Source of the DNA: Crotalaria pallida
Lineage: Eukaryota > Streptophyta > Magnoliopsida > Fabales > Fabaceae
Reading direction: 5' to 3'
Length of the DNA: 64,000 nt
Assembly (NCBI GenBank): GCA_037953625.1
Contig: CM075651.1
Span: forward strand, 141,698,501 to 141,762,500
This document shows, piece after piece, positions 12,015-23,540 of this stretch. The first letter of the stretch is position 1; the number at the start of each line of letters is the position of its first letter. Both the position numbers and the translations under genes were made by a program. The notes beneath the pieces are model-generated. The model was not told where the DNA came from. It saw only the letters and a list, made by a program, of their open reading frames with translations, and searched no databases.

Positions 12015-12493
12015 GTGCCTCAGGGTTCCTAATTGGTACAGGTTCCTGTACCAGTCATAAATGATATTATACACTTTGCGAACTGCTGACAACTCATTTT
12101 TGTTGTAGTTTTCGGTTATCAGTAGTGGCGGAAGTTGAAAAATAATTCAGGGTGCAACTAATTTAATTAAAATTTATAATCAAAGTTTATAAAAAAAAAA
12201 AATTAGAAAGAAATACATAATTGTGTCAAAACTTTATGAATCTAACACAGAAAATATATATATATATATATATATAACAACAAAACATGTAAAAGAGAAT
12301 GCACCTTTATTTAGAGTGTTGTTCTATGTTCTTTTAAAGACTTAAACTCGTTAATAATTGAATCGGAGTAAAAAGCATCAGCCATTTCTTTTTCAATATA
12401 AACTACCATATTGTCTGCAAGAAATTCATCATTCATCTTATTACACAATCTTGTCAATCTTCTCTTGATCATGTTCATTGCTGAAAATGATCT

Positions 12494-12967
12494 CTATGTT
12501 GTAGCTATAGAAGCAGGAAGAGTTAAGACGAGATGAATCACTCGATCAAGCGAGTAAAATGTACTTGTCATCCTTGTTTTTGTCAAACATTCACACAACT
12601 TAGAGATAATTGAGAGGTTCTTCAACTTTGGATTGTTAGCTGCTTCAAGAATAAAATGTTGAAGTTGATATTTTAAATTAATCTTCCCTTGCTCATCAAA
12701 GTGTTCATAGGATAGAACTTGTCCACGATAGTACATATATTATCAACATTGAGTGCATTATAAGCATCTTGGGATATTCACTTTCTAATGATGCTCGAAT
12801 GTGATATGATCTTTTTGAAGACATGTTAGCCCTTTATATGCTATATAAGCAGCACTAAAATTAGGAATATAAATGTCACGTTGTTCACAAAATAATGTAA
12901 CAATTTTCAATAAATCTTGCCAACCATCATCTCTCAAATTCTGAATAAGTGCTTTTGTTGTACGCAC
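12494..12967 (-). pseudogene. hAT-dimerisation/ZMYM1-like transposase fragment, left arm
   Basis: Minus-strand frames read KINLKYQLQHFILEAANN and CECLTKTRMTSTFYSLDRV, then LTLPASIATT. This is the region leading into the C-terminal hAT dimerisation domain of plant TTF-type zinc finger/ZMYM1-like proteins. The frame is broken, and the part upstream (12785-12967) lies in another frame. It is the inverted copy of the plus-strand fragment in the right arm. Confidence 0.6.
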
Positions 12968-13349
12968 TAACTACATAGCATTAACTATATATTGGGACTT
13001 TTGTTGTAAAGCTTGACAAAGACGATCTGTGATCCCCATCATTATCCTCTTTCATCAAGTGATAATGATGGGGATCACAGATTGTCTTTGTCAAGCTTTA
13101 CAACAAAAGTCCCAATATATAGTTAATGCTATGCAGTTAATGCGTACAATAAAAAAACACTTATTCAGAAGTTGAGAGATGATGGTTGACAAGATTTATT
13201 GAAAATTGTTACATTATTTTGTGAACAACGTGACATTTATATTCCTAATTTCAGTGCCGCTCATATAGCACGTAAAGAGCTCGTACGTCTTCAAAAATAT
13301 CACATCACATTCGAGCATCATTATATATTGAACATCTTTCTAGTTTAAA

Positions 13350-13793
13350 TTGATAAGCACTAGCGATACTAAGGATGCTTATAAAGCATTCAATATTGAT
13401 AATATATGTACTCTTGTGGACAAGTTCTATCCTATGAATTTTGATGGCCAAGAGAAGATTAATTTAAAATATCAACTTCAACATTTTACTATTGAAGCCG
13501 CTAACAATCCAAAGTTGAAGAACCTCTCAACTATCTCTTAGTTGTGTGAATGTTTGGCAAAAACAGGGATGATAAGTACATTTTACTTGCTTAATCGAGT
13601 GATTCGTCTTATCTTAACTCTTCCTGTTTCTATAATTACAACTTACAACATAGAGATCATTTTCAGGATCAAAACAAAATTGCGTGATAAGATGGAGGAT
13701 GAACTTTTTGCAGACATGATGGTTTATATTGAAAAAGAAATAGCTGAAGTTTTTGACTCTAATTCAATAATTGATGAGTTTTTTTTTTTTTAA
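13350..13793 (+). pseudogene. hAT-dimerisation/ZMYM1-like transposase fragment, right arm
   Basis: Two abutting frame-compatible pieces, separated by an in-frame TAG at 13539-13541, read FDGQEKINLKYQLQHF.., then CECLAKTGMISTFYLLNRV, LILTLPVSIITT, and a tail KLRDKMEDELFADMMVYIEKEI. The order and the LTLPVS motif fit the C-terminal dimerisation region of hAT-derived transposase-like proteins. No N-terminal zinc finger or DDE catalytic core is present. It ends in a poly-T/poly-A tract near 13780-13797. Confidence 0.65.
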
Positions 13794-13853
13794 AAAAGAA
13801 TGTAGAACAACAATTTAAATGGAGGTACATTTTCTCGTTTACATGTTTTATTG

Positions 13854-13885
<32 letters not shown>

Positions 13886-14017
13886 CATTGTCTTATATTC
13901 ATATATTATTTTAAAGCTTTAACATAATTATGTATGTTTTTTTGAATTTTGTTATTTTATAAATTTTAATTAAATTAGTTGCATCCTGAATTATTTTTCA
14001 CCCTGAATTATCTGTGT

Positions 14018-14941
14018 TGCGTGAGTACGGGTACAGTACGGGTACGGGGTACGACATTTTTTAAAAAATTAGGGTACGAGTACGTTCTTATATATATATT
14101 TAATTTATAAATATGATTATATATAAATTTAAAAATAAAAAAATTGCAAAAATAAAATACAATCAACAAATTGAAATTCATGATTAATTATTTCCTACCA
14201 TACAACCTATAATGTTGCACTACATAACAATTAATAAAAGAATCATAAACATCCAAAAATAACACAAAATAAGAAAAAAAAAACGGTGCATAATAGGAAA
14301 AAAAGTGGTTGAATTTCTAAACTAGTTTAAATACGTGGTGTGCAAAAAAAAAAATCAAAACAAAATATGAGCATCAAACCACTTTTCATTGCTATTTTAA
14401 ATCAAAATAGTATTCATTATTCCATAAAAAAAAAAGAAAACAAATTAATATTTATAGAACATGAAAAATAAAAGTACCACATAGCAAGAGAACAAAATAC
14501 AGTAAGGGGAAACAGAGACAGGGAAACAGTTTAGAGGGAGACACCAAACTAATGAAGGAGGGAATCATAATGAGGAGTACCGCGAGAGGTGGAGGGGGTC
14601 AAGCATAGTGAGGGATGGAGGGGATCAAGTCAGTAAGAGGAGAAAAAATTTGACACTTGAGAGTGTTTTTTCGGGATAAAATGAAAGAGAGTGAGAAGAT
14701 AATTGAAAAATATTGAATAAAGATGGTTTTTCCTTATCCTTGTAAACAAAACACACCGTTTGGCAAAAATTTATGTTCAGTCGTACCATATGGTGGGTAC
14801 GGCCGGTGGGAAACTCATTCAAGTACCCAGACGTACCCATTTAAGTATCCAATTTTTTTTTAATTTTTTTGTTCGGGTACGCATTTGGTACGTACCCAGG
14901 AGTACCCAAAACATACGTACCCGATACGTGTACGACAGCCA
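14018..14941. mobile_element. Element with GGGTACG-rich inverted ends, unclassified
   Basis: The left end (14021-14090) carries several GGGTACG/GAGTACG units and the right end (14780-14941) carries the inverse, CGTACCC units. The AT-rich middle holds no gene. Inverted, motif-rich termini suggest a non-autonomous DNA transposon, but no target-site duplication was identified. Confidence 0.4.
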
Positions 14942-15764
14942 TATAGGAGTATCCATGCTTCATATCTGATTATGCAATGCTTTCTCGTGAGCTTAGGTTT
15001 TGACAATGTGACTCATTGCAGTCTAGCTATCGAAGGTAGTATTCATGCCTTAGATGCATTATTTGTAATTTTTTCTGATCTCCATGCTTCAACTTTGTTT
15101 TTACTTGTGCATCAAGCAAATTCAAAAATTTAAGCGAACATCAAAGGTTCATGTAATCTTAAATTCTTAATAATACACAGGAGATCAGAAGTAGCTTGCT
15201 TTTGCGATTTATGGTTGGATATATATAGTTAGGATTTTTTAACTTGTGCATTGCATGCATCGGATAAACTAATTTGAAAAGGTAAATTTTCAAGAGAAAA
15301 TAATATACTTAATAAATTAAAAAATATTTTAATATTTTAATACAACTTTACCTTTTATATTTGTTTATTCTATGTATAAATATATATTTGTTTATCTTCT
15401 AAAATATAAATTATAATTAAGATGGAAAATATACAACAATAATTAAATAGGTAGAGATTCTAGTAATGCTTGACATGCTAGGCTGATGTCATTGGTACTT
15501 GTTGTTTTTGAGTTGTAATTGGTGTTCACATTCTCGTGAAGTAGACTCATTTTTTGCTTTTTATTGGGTTTGGTCTGTTTTGAGCACATGATTATGTATC
15601 TATTTAAACCGTTCATAGAAGATGTGGTTCATGTGTATAATGATGTTTATATAGACCCCTTGTGTTGAAATGATATTTTTTTTAAAATATACAACAATAA
15701 TTATGGTTGTCCTTATTATATTTAAGTCCTCTATGAAGTGATAATGATATTTAAAGTTAGTAAG
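14942..15764. other. Intergenic, nothing recognised
   Basis: No J-domain continuation and no transposon ends seen. Short ORFs only. Confidence 0.4.
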
Positions 15765-15920
15765 TGTAAGGACTACAATAGGTGGATGAATTAACTAAAG
15801 AACACTAGGAGAACACCTAGAAGGGGGTTGAATAGGTGTTAAAGAAACATTGAAAGATTTTCGCACAAAACAAATCGAAACAAATAAAGCAAATGATTTT
15901 CAAAAAAACAACAGCTCTTA

Positions 15921-17008
15921 ACTACTTGGAGGGGTTTCAGGGATGGTGAGCAATTGCTTGTAGTAGTGGAAGCTCACAAGTATGAAGGAAGAGTTGGGTG
16001 ATGAGGTATATGAAGCGGTTGTGATTTGGTGATGTAAATATTGATACTCATTCTAATGCTTATTATGTCTGTTTTCACAAGATTTTTTTTTGTTGGACTT
16101 GTGATCTTGTGATTTTGTAATGTAAACACTTATTATACTCATCATAGTGATGTTATTACTATGCAACTCTTTTAACGAAATTATTTTGTTAGATTAGATT
16201 ATGTTTGATGCATAATTTTTTTTTTGTGAATCTTGCATAATTTTTGAAATAACATAGAAATTAAAAAAATTTACACGTTCTGTAATGAATAATTCCAAAA
16301 ATGAATAATTCCAAAAATTATTCAGGGATAAAAAAAACTTAAAACAAGAGAGGTTCAAAAAATAGGAAGCATGCAACAAAGAAAAAAAACATAAAAGAGG
16401 ACGGTTCAAAAAATTTAACAGAGGGCGGTTCAAAAAATCATAAGAGGGCGGTTCAGATGAAAGGAACAAAGGAGGTTATTTAAATAAAAAAAGGGCGGTT
16501 CGGAACTGCTCTTAAAAAAATTAAAGAGGGCGTTTTCGAACCACACTAAAAAAAGCAGTACTTACAAAGGCAACGGTTATATCCGTGTTGCATAAACACT
16601 CAACTCACAAAACCGTTGCTTAATACAGACATAGAAACCGTTGCCTGAAACATAATGCAACGTTTAATCAGCGTTGTATATGCTATAAATGAAAAAACCG
16701 TTGCTGTTTAAAAGGAAAAGGCAACGATTTTCTTACCAAAATCGTTGCATATTCTGAACAAATAAATCGTTGCTGTTTATAGTAAAATCGTTGCATATTA
16801 TGTACCAAGAAACCGTTGTTGTTTATAAGTCAAAGGGCAACGGTTTTCTGAAAACTGTTGCCAAATACAAAAAACCGTTGCCTTTGACAATAGGCAACAC
16901 TCACCTAGAGAACAGTTTGAAAACCGTTGCCTATACTTTCAGCAACGGTTTTTGTACTTTAAGCAACGGTTTTGTGTCGTTGCAGAAAATTAAAAATGTT
17001 GTAGTGGG
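15921..17008. mobile_element. CACTA-type transposon fragment with subterminal repeat arrays
   Basis: The right end reads ..AAAATGTTGTAGTG, the complement of CACTACAACATTTT, a CACTA-type terminus. Within 16560-17000 at least fifteen copies of AACCGTTGC/GCAACGGTT occur in both orientations, as expected for CACTA subterminal transposase-binding repeats. A second array, GAGGGCGGTTC units, lies at 16390-16530. The left boundary, where C2 homology breaks, has no CACTA terminus, so the element is truncated or composite. No transposase ORF is seen. Confidence 0.65.
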
Positions 17009-17378
17009 TTGATCGATTAACACCTGAGAGCATACACAAGGTTAATCGATTAATCACTATAGAACAGAGAAAAATCGCTTTTCAATCGAAAACGAAAATC
17101 AATCAAATATCATAGAATATCAGAGATAGTGCGGAATTGATTAACAGAAAGATTGTTATTGATTACCTAGATTATGAAAAAGGTTTTCCCTAAATCAATT
17201 TGAATTATTAAAACCTAATTCATTCAATTATATGAAAATCAATCTTTTCTAGGTTTTCATTTTTCAATCAAGAATAATATTAAATTGCGAAAATTAAAAG
17301 AGATAAGGGAAAGAGATACTGCACAGAGATTTTATATTGGTTCACTCTCGACCACCGAGAGCTACATCCAGTCCCCTC

Positions 17379-18449
17379 TGTAAGATTCATGAAGAATATT
17401 TTGATAAATGCCAAAAGGTTTTGAACAAGCTACAAAAGGTTTTGAACAAGTTTCAAATGTGTTGATCAAGATCAAGCTCAAAAAGCAACAACAAACATCA
17501 AGTTATGAAGAGAGAACCAACTCATGAAGACTTAGTTTGGTAGTTTATGTTTTATTGTTTTATCTTTAGCCTCACAAGTCTCTTAGTTTATGAGTTTGGG
17601 TAGAGTTTCTTAGAGGGTAGTGAATCTCTTTTGATTGCATGATTATATCATATTTTGAGTATTCACTTTGCCTAAAATCAATAGGTGGCTTAAAGATTTG
17701 AAAGAAAAGGTTTAGTTTTTTTAATGTTAATAATCGATTAACAGATTTTTGATAATCGATTAACAGTGTATTTTGAACTGATAATCGATTAACAAACTTT
17801 TTATAATCGATTATCTGCACTTTTACTCGAGTAAATTTTTGCAGACTTGCGACATTACTAGATTAAATCATGTTTTACTCGATTAACACTTTTTCTACTC
17901 GAGTAACACGATCAGATATGGTTTTTAAATGAGTTTTTCACTTCTCAAAAGCACTTTTAACCATTCCTAACTTTTGGGTATTCTATATAAACCTTTTCCT
18001 AACCTTTGTGAATCATTATTACACTTTCATAATCAATTTTACAAAGAATCAAAAGCCACTCTATTCTCTCTCACTTTCTCAAGATCAAAACTTTAACTTT
18101 TACATTCTTTGATCAAGAACCTTGAATCTCTCATGTTGATCTTTTCATAGCTTTTGAAAGAGATTCTTAGGATTGTTATTTTGTTTTCATTTGAGTTGTA
18201 ATCTTTGCAAGAGGCAAGTTATCTACAACAATTGGAAGTCTTGGTTGTGAATCAAGCAAAGTTTTATTGGAAGTCTTGAAGAAGCATTTCATCAAGCACT
18301 TGGAAGCCTTGTTGTGTTAACAAGCAATTGGAAGTCTTGTAGTAAAGCAAGCATTGGAAGTCTTGTTGTGGGGTATCGGCAAGCAAAAGAGAAGAGGTGT
18401 TCTCCTAGTGTATCCTAGTTGTTTCACCCACCAATTGTAGGTTCTTACA
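17379..18449 (+). repeat. K1 5' LTR
   Basis: TGTAAGATTC..TTCTTACA, 1,071 bp. Carries a cluster of ATAATCGATTA palindromes plus ACTCGAGTA variants (17728-17910), then the core promoter at 17984. It lacks the second palindrome cluster present in C1 and C2. Compared with the 3' LTR it lacks ~8-10 bp near 17715-17725. Confidence 0.88.
17984..17991 (+). promoter_or_regulatory. TATA box of the K1 5' LTR
   Basis: TATATAAA in the context GGGTATTC..CCTTTTCC. The same box is conserved in the 3' LTR (21622-21629) and, inverted, in solo LTR C1 near 6507-6514. It would place the U3/R boundary roughly 25-30 bp downstream. Confidence 0.65.
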
Positions 18450-18451
18450 AT

Positions 18452-18463
18452 TGGTATCAGAGC
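18452..18463 (+). other. K1 primer-binding site (initiator tRNA-Met)
   Basis: TGGTATCAGAGC, 2 bp after the 5' LTR: the standard complement of the 3' end of plant initiator tRNA-Met used by many Copia-type elements. Confidence 0.88.
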
Positions 18464-18518
18464 TCGGTTGAAAGACACGAGCATAGAGCTTTTTTGTTAA
18501 GATCCTTGAGAAACTACA

Positions 18519-20340
18519 ATGGGTTCTACGAATCCTTTTGGTGGTGAAGGTGCTTCAATTAATCGCCCTCCTATGTTTGGTGGAGAGGGTTATGGTTATT
18601 GGAAAATTAGGATGAGAATCTTTATAGAAGCTATAGATGTGAACATTTGGGAAGCCATTGAAAATGGTCCTTATATTCCCTCAAAAGATGTAGAAGGTGT
18701 GCTTACCCCTACTCCCAAAGATAAGTGGACCGATGATGATAAAATGAAAATTCAATATGATTTAAAAGCTAAGAATATCATCACCTCCGCTTTATCTTAT
18801 GATGAGTTCTTTAGAGTCTCCCAATGTCGTGATGCCAAAGAAATGTGGGACACCTTGCAAGTCACACATGAAGGCACTAGTGAAGTTAGGCGTGCTAGAT
18901 TAAATTCTTTGATGCATGAATATGAATTGTTTCGTATGTTGCCTAATGAATCTATATGTTTTATGCAAAAACATTTTACTCATATTGTTAATCATCTCAT
19001 TGCTCTTGGTAAAACTTTCTTGAATTGTGAACTTGTTAACAAAGTTTTAAGATGTCTAAGTAGGGAATGACAACCTAAGGTTACCGCAATTGTTGAATCA
19101 AAGGACTTGGACACCATAGACTTAGCAACACTTTTCGGAAAGCTTCAAGAACATGAAATGGAGCTTGAACATTTGCATTTGCATGAAGAATCGGACAAGA
19201 ACAAAGAAAGAAAAGGAATTGCTCTTAAAGCTCAAAGGTCATATAAAAAAGAAGAGAGTTCCGATTATAATGATGATAATGAAGATTCCGATTCGGACAT
19301 TGATGAAGAGGAGGTGAAGCTTCTACTAAGAAAGTTCAATAAGATTCTAAGGAGAAAAGGAAGGTTGAACAAAGACAAAAGTAAAGAGAAGAATTCCCCA
19401 CACTACAAGACAAAGACTTCAAAAGAAGGTATAATTTGCCATGAATGTGGAAAGCCCGGTCATCTCAAGTACTCATGTTCTAGGTATCTCAAGAAGAAGG
19501 AGAAAGAAAAGAAAACTAAAAGGGTATACATAGTTTGGAATAGTGATGATGAAAAAGACAAGAAAAGCCAATCAAATAGTTCTTCGGATGATGAAGATGC
19601 CGCTTGTCTCAACTTGATAGCTCTAGTAAATGAAGAGGAAAGTTCAAATGATGAATCAAGTGAGCAAAGCTACGAAAGCGATGTAAGTGAAACTAAATCC
19701 GAAATTTCTTCCAAATATGAAATGTTATATAATGCTTATGAAGAAATGCATGAACAATTTAAGAAACTAGCTTTGAAAAACATTGAAAGGAAGAAGCTCA
19801 TTTTGAAACTTCAACAAGAGATTTTAGATCTTCAAAAACAAGTTGATGAGCTTAATCTTCAAAATGAAACTCTTGATCTTATATATGCTAGTTCTTCTTG
19901 TGATTGTGCTAGTAGATTGAATATTGTGGTTGATTGTGATGATTGCAAGTTGCTTAAAGATGAAAAATGCTATTTTGAAAAATAAGCTTGCAAGTTTCAC
20001 AAATGGTGATATTAGATTGCGCACATTGTTAAATTTTCAAAGAGAAAATTCAAACAAGTTTGGTTTGGGTTATACTAATGCTAAGAGTAAATCTCATAGA
20101 AATGTTGTTGATTTTTCTAAAGTTGATTTTTCAAATGCACCAACATGTTTCTATTGTGGTACTCATGGACATACTTCAAATGTGTGTTATATTAAAGTGC
20201 ATGGTATACCTAAAGGAGATTTTGTTCGGGTGAAAAAGGGTGAGAGTCCCTACACTAACAAAAATGGATCCAAAACCATTTGGATACCAAAAAGCAAAGC
20301 ATGATTGTTTTGTAGGTATGATTGAAGATGCAAATGAAGG
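18519..20340 (+). pseudogene. K1 Gag (UBN2/Copia-type), three lesions
   Basis: Begins MGSTNPFGGEGASINRPP and corresponds along its length to the intact 592-residue Gag of K2. The order is an N-terminal DUF4219/UBN2-type gag domain, an acidic/lysine-rich linker, zinc knuckle CHECGKPGHLKYSC, a coiled coil, and a second knuckle CFYCGTHGHTSNVC. Three lesions break it: TGA at 19068-19070 where K2 has Trp; a +1 A at about 19967; and a +1 A at about 20291 that removes the native C-terminus. It has 16 residues (after VEGV) that are missing from K2, so K1 is ancestral there. It would not make full-length Gag. Confidence 0.85.
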
Positions 20341-20369
20341 TCTATACACATTTGATGCAATTGACATTG

Positions 20370-20715
20370 TTGGACATCTTCAATTGGTATTAAGAGAAAA
20401 TCCTACAAATTGGTAACATTTGATATTATACAATTGGTATTTCAATTTGATATTGTTGGATATTGCTCATAGTTCTCTCAATTGGTATTATTTCTTATAA
20501 TGTGATATTGTTTATACTATTGAGAAAATACTATTGGTATCAAATTCTTACAATTGTTTTTCAATTAGTATCATGTTATTGGTATACAATTTGTTATAAT
20601 TGATATCATTGAGTAATCATTAGATGATTATCATGCTTTGGTTGTTATATCTTATTAATCTCTCTATTTTGGCTTAGATCTTATATTTTAATTGGTATAT
20701 ATTTCTTTTTGATAA
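20370..20715 (+). repeat. K1 linker with PBS-like AATTGGTAT repeats
   Basis: Between gag and the 3' LTR, degenerate copies of CAATTGGTAT(C) or near variants (CAATTTGATAT, TAATTGATATC) recur about every 25-60 bp. The same phenomenon is seen in K2 at 61810-62240 although the surrounding sequence has diverged. AATTGGTAT is identical to the LTR/PBS junction of K2. Function unknown. Confidence 0.6.
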
Positions 20716-20994
20716 TGCCAAAGGGGGAGAAATATGATGTTTTGAAAAAGGGGAGAAATATTATCATTTTGGAGAAATGAAATGGTATGTTTGGAGAAAT
20801 GTTGTTTTTGTTGTTTTTATGTAGGTTGAGCAAAGTTGTTGGAGATAGGGGGAGAATCAAGCTTTCTATCAATTAGATTTCAAATGTTAAAAGCATTTAT
20901 TGAGGGGGAGCAAGAGTCTCACCAAGTAATCAAATGGTTCAAGCATCAACAACTTCAATGAACTTCATAATTTCAAAACATGTTTGTCATTTTC

Positions 20995-21007
20995 AAAAAG
21001 GGGGAGA
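20995..21007 (+). other. K1 polypurine tract
   Basis: AAAAAGGGGGAGA immediately before the 3' LTR, the plus-strand priming site for reverse transcription. GGGGGAGAA-type purine blocks also occur upstream at 20715-20910. Confidence 0.75.
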
Positions 21008-21008
21008 T

Positions 21009-22087
21009 TGTAAGATCCATGAAGAATGTTTTGATAAATGCCAAAAGGTTTTGAACAAGCTACAAAAGGTTTTGAACAAGCTTCAAATGTGTTGATCAAG
21101 ATCAAGCTCAACAAGCAACAACAAACATCAAGTTATGAAGAGAGAACCAACTCATGAAGACTTAGTTTGGTAGTTTATGTTTTATTGTTTTATCTTTAGC
21201 CTCACAAGTCTCTTAGTTTATGAGTTTGAGTAGAGTTTCTTAGAGGGTAGTGAATCTCTTTTGATTGCATGATTATATCATATTTTGAGTATTCACTTTG
21301 CCTAAAATCAATAGGTGGCTTAAAGGTTTGAAAGAAAAGGTTTAGTTTTAAGTGATTTTTAATGTTAATAATCGATTAACAGATTTTTGATAATCGATTA
21401 ACAGTGTATTTTGAACTGATAATCGATTAACAAACTTTTTATAATCGATTATCTACACTTTTACTCGAGTAAATTTTTGCACACTTGTGGCATTACTCGA
21501 TTAAATCATGTTTTACTCGATTAACACTTTTTCTACTCGAGTAACACGATCAGATATGGTTTTTAAATGAGTTTTTCACTTCTCAAAAGCACTTTTAACC
21601 ATTCCTAACTTTTGGGTATTCTATATAAACCTTTTCCTAACCTTTGTGAATCATTATTGCACTTTCATAATCAATTTTATAAAGAATCAAAAGCCACTCT
21701 ATTCTCTCTCACTTTCTCAAGATCAAAGCTTTAACTTATACATTCTTTGATCAAGAACCTTGAATCTCTCATGTTGATCTTTTCATAGCTTTTGAAAGAG
21801 ATTCTTAGGATTGTTATTTTGTTTTTATTTGAGTTGTAATCTTTGCAAGAGGCAAGTTATCTACAACAATTGGAAGTCTTGGTTGTGAATCAAGCAAAGT
21901 TTTATTGGAAGTCTTGAAGAAGCATTTCATCAAGCACTTGGAAGCCTTGTTGTGTTAACAAGCAATTGGAAGTCTTGTAGTAAAGCAAGCATTGGAAGTC
22001 TTGTTGTGGGGTATCGGCAAGCAAAAGAGAAGAGGTGTTCTCCTAGTGTATCCTAGTTGTTTCACCCACCGATTGTAGGTTCTTACA
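21009..22087 (+). repeat. K1 3' LTR
   Basis: TGTAAGATCC..TTCTTACA, 1,079 bp, homologous throughout to 17379-18449. Confidence 0.88.
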
Positions 22088-23162
22088 CCCTCTTCCACAA
22101 GAGAGATTTTCTTCACTAAGGAATTAGAGTTCTCAAATTACAAGTGATTGCCTCTCAAGATACCCCACTTGATAGTCTCCAAGAGATACCCCACTCTTGT
22201 CTTGCAACCCTATTGAATCTCTAATCTAACCTCTTCTCTTGCTTGATGATATCACACACCAAGTCTTCCACAATTACTTGTTGATACCTCACAACAAGAT
22301 TTCCACAATCTTCTTTGTTTGCTTGATGAACAACAACACCAAAACTTCTTCTTGTTGTATTTGAGCTTGCCTTAATGCAATGATTACAACTCAATGAAAA
22401 ACAATAACCCTATTGAATCTCCTTCAAGAACTATGAACTATTAGAACTTGAGATTCAAAAGCTTCTTGATCAAAGATATGAAAATAAGAACTTTGATATT
22501 TGTAAAAGTGAGAGAGAATAGTGTGGCTTTAATCTTTTCTAAAATAATGTAAAAATGAAGTTACTTAATCATAATGATTATGGAAAGGTTTATATAGAAA
22601 ACCCAAAAGGTTTTGAAAACTTAAAAACTGATTTTGAGAAGTTGAAAATTTGTTTTAAAAGCTGAATTGCTTGTGTTAATCGATTAATAGATGGTCTTAA
22701 TCGACTAACCACTGCAAAACTCAAGCTAATCGATTAACTGGCCTCTTAATCGATTAAGACCTAATGTCAAAAATAGGTTAATCGATTAATGCCTTCCTTA
22801 ATCGATTAAAGGCTGTAAAAAATGTTTCTAAAAACTAGTTTTCTCAAAATTAAACCTTTTCTTTAAAACCTTTAAGTCACCTATTGATTTAGGTTAAGTG
22901 AAATACTCAAGATATAATACCATCATGCACTTGATAGAGATTCACTACCCTCTAAAAACTCTACCCAAACTCTAAGACTCAAAACAAAAGATATATATAT
23001 ATATATATATACTATATACACATTGAAGTCCTTGAGCTTGCTCTCTTTCCATCATAGTTGTTTTTGTTCTTTGACATTTGATTAAACTTGATCACGGTTG
23101 AGCTTCTTCAAAACATTGTCATTATCAAAACCATGCACTTACACATTAGGTTTAACAGTAAG

Positions 23163-23540
23163 CAAGTAGCTATCCACGATTTTAGTAGATTAAAATTGAT
23201 GCAATCTATGAAACAAAAACTGCATAGGCCTAACTCGCCTTCGAGAATCAATAATTTCTTCATGCAGAAGAAATTAAGTATTTATGGGCTCATAAATCAT
23301 ATAAGTTATTTTAAGAAAACGCCAGCTAACCTAAAAATAACCATTTTTTTTTATTTTCCAAAAAAAATCATGGGCGTTGTATTTATGTCCATTGTGATTC
23401 CTTTCCCTCAGACAACAGACAATGACGTATTCAAAATAAATTCATATGTATCCTCAACAAAGGTAGGCAAAAAAGAAAGGTTTTGTGACGTTAAAGCTTT
23501 CGATCAAAGTATAATGTTAGTTTTCTCGTATACAGAAAAA
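23163..23540. other. Intergenic, nothing recognised
   Basis: A 152-codon ORF runs from inside solo LTR C2 into this stretch, but its first codons are LTR sequence and it shows no known domain. I do not call a gene. Confidence 0.4.

Larger units (their letters stand above)
12136..14000. repeat. ~1.9-kb palindrome of a hAT-type transposase fragment
   Basis: The left arm 12136-13046 and right arm 13061-14000 are reverse complements around a ~14-bp loop. The arms match closely at the centre (GTGATCCCCATCATTATC / GATAATGATGGGGATCAC) and at the outer ends (TGAAAAATAATTCAGG / CCTGAATTATTTTTCA). Each arm holds the same transposase-derived coding piece and a (TA)n run. The arms have diverged by scattered substitutions and small indels. 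A transcript through it would fold into a long hairpin. Confidence 0.88.
17379..22087 (+). mobile_element. K1: gag-only LTR retrotransposon, defective copy
   Basis: 5' LTR 17379-18449 and 3' LTR 21009-22087, flanked by CCCTC (17374-17378, 22088-22092). A primer-binding site follows the 5' LTR and a polypurine tract precedes the 3' LTR. The interior encodes only Gag; there is no protease, integrase, RT or RNase H coding. The LTRs differ by about 15-20 substitutions plus an ~8-10 bp indel, so it is older than K2. It is inserted into solo LTR C2, i.e. into a member of its own family. Confidence 0.9.
15765..23157 (-). mobile_element. Solo LTR (C2) of the gag-only family, with two later insertions
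   Basis: Starts TGTAAGGACTACAATAGG and ends AGGTTTAACA, flanked by the duplication GTAAG (15760-15764 and 23158-23162). Removing a CACTA-type segment (about 15921-17008) and K1 plus its duplication (17379-22092) leaves about 1.6 kb, comparable to C1. The disjoint parts align to C1 in order: 15765-15920, 17009-17378 and 22093-23157. TTAATCGATTAA-type palindromes cluster at 17010-17060 and 22675-22810. Confidence 0.85.

Noticed and set aside
16194..16469. 91-codon minus-strand ORF
   Set aside because: Low-complexity translation of the GAGGGCGGTTC repeat array and AT-rich flank.
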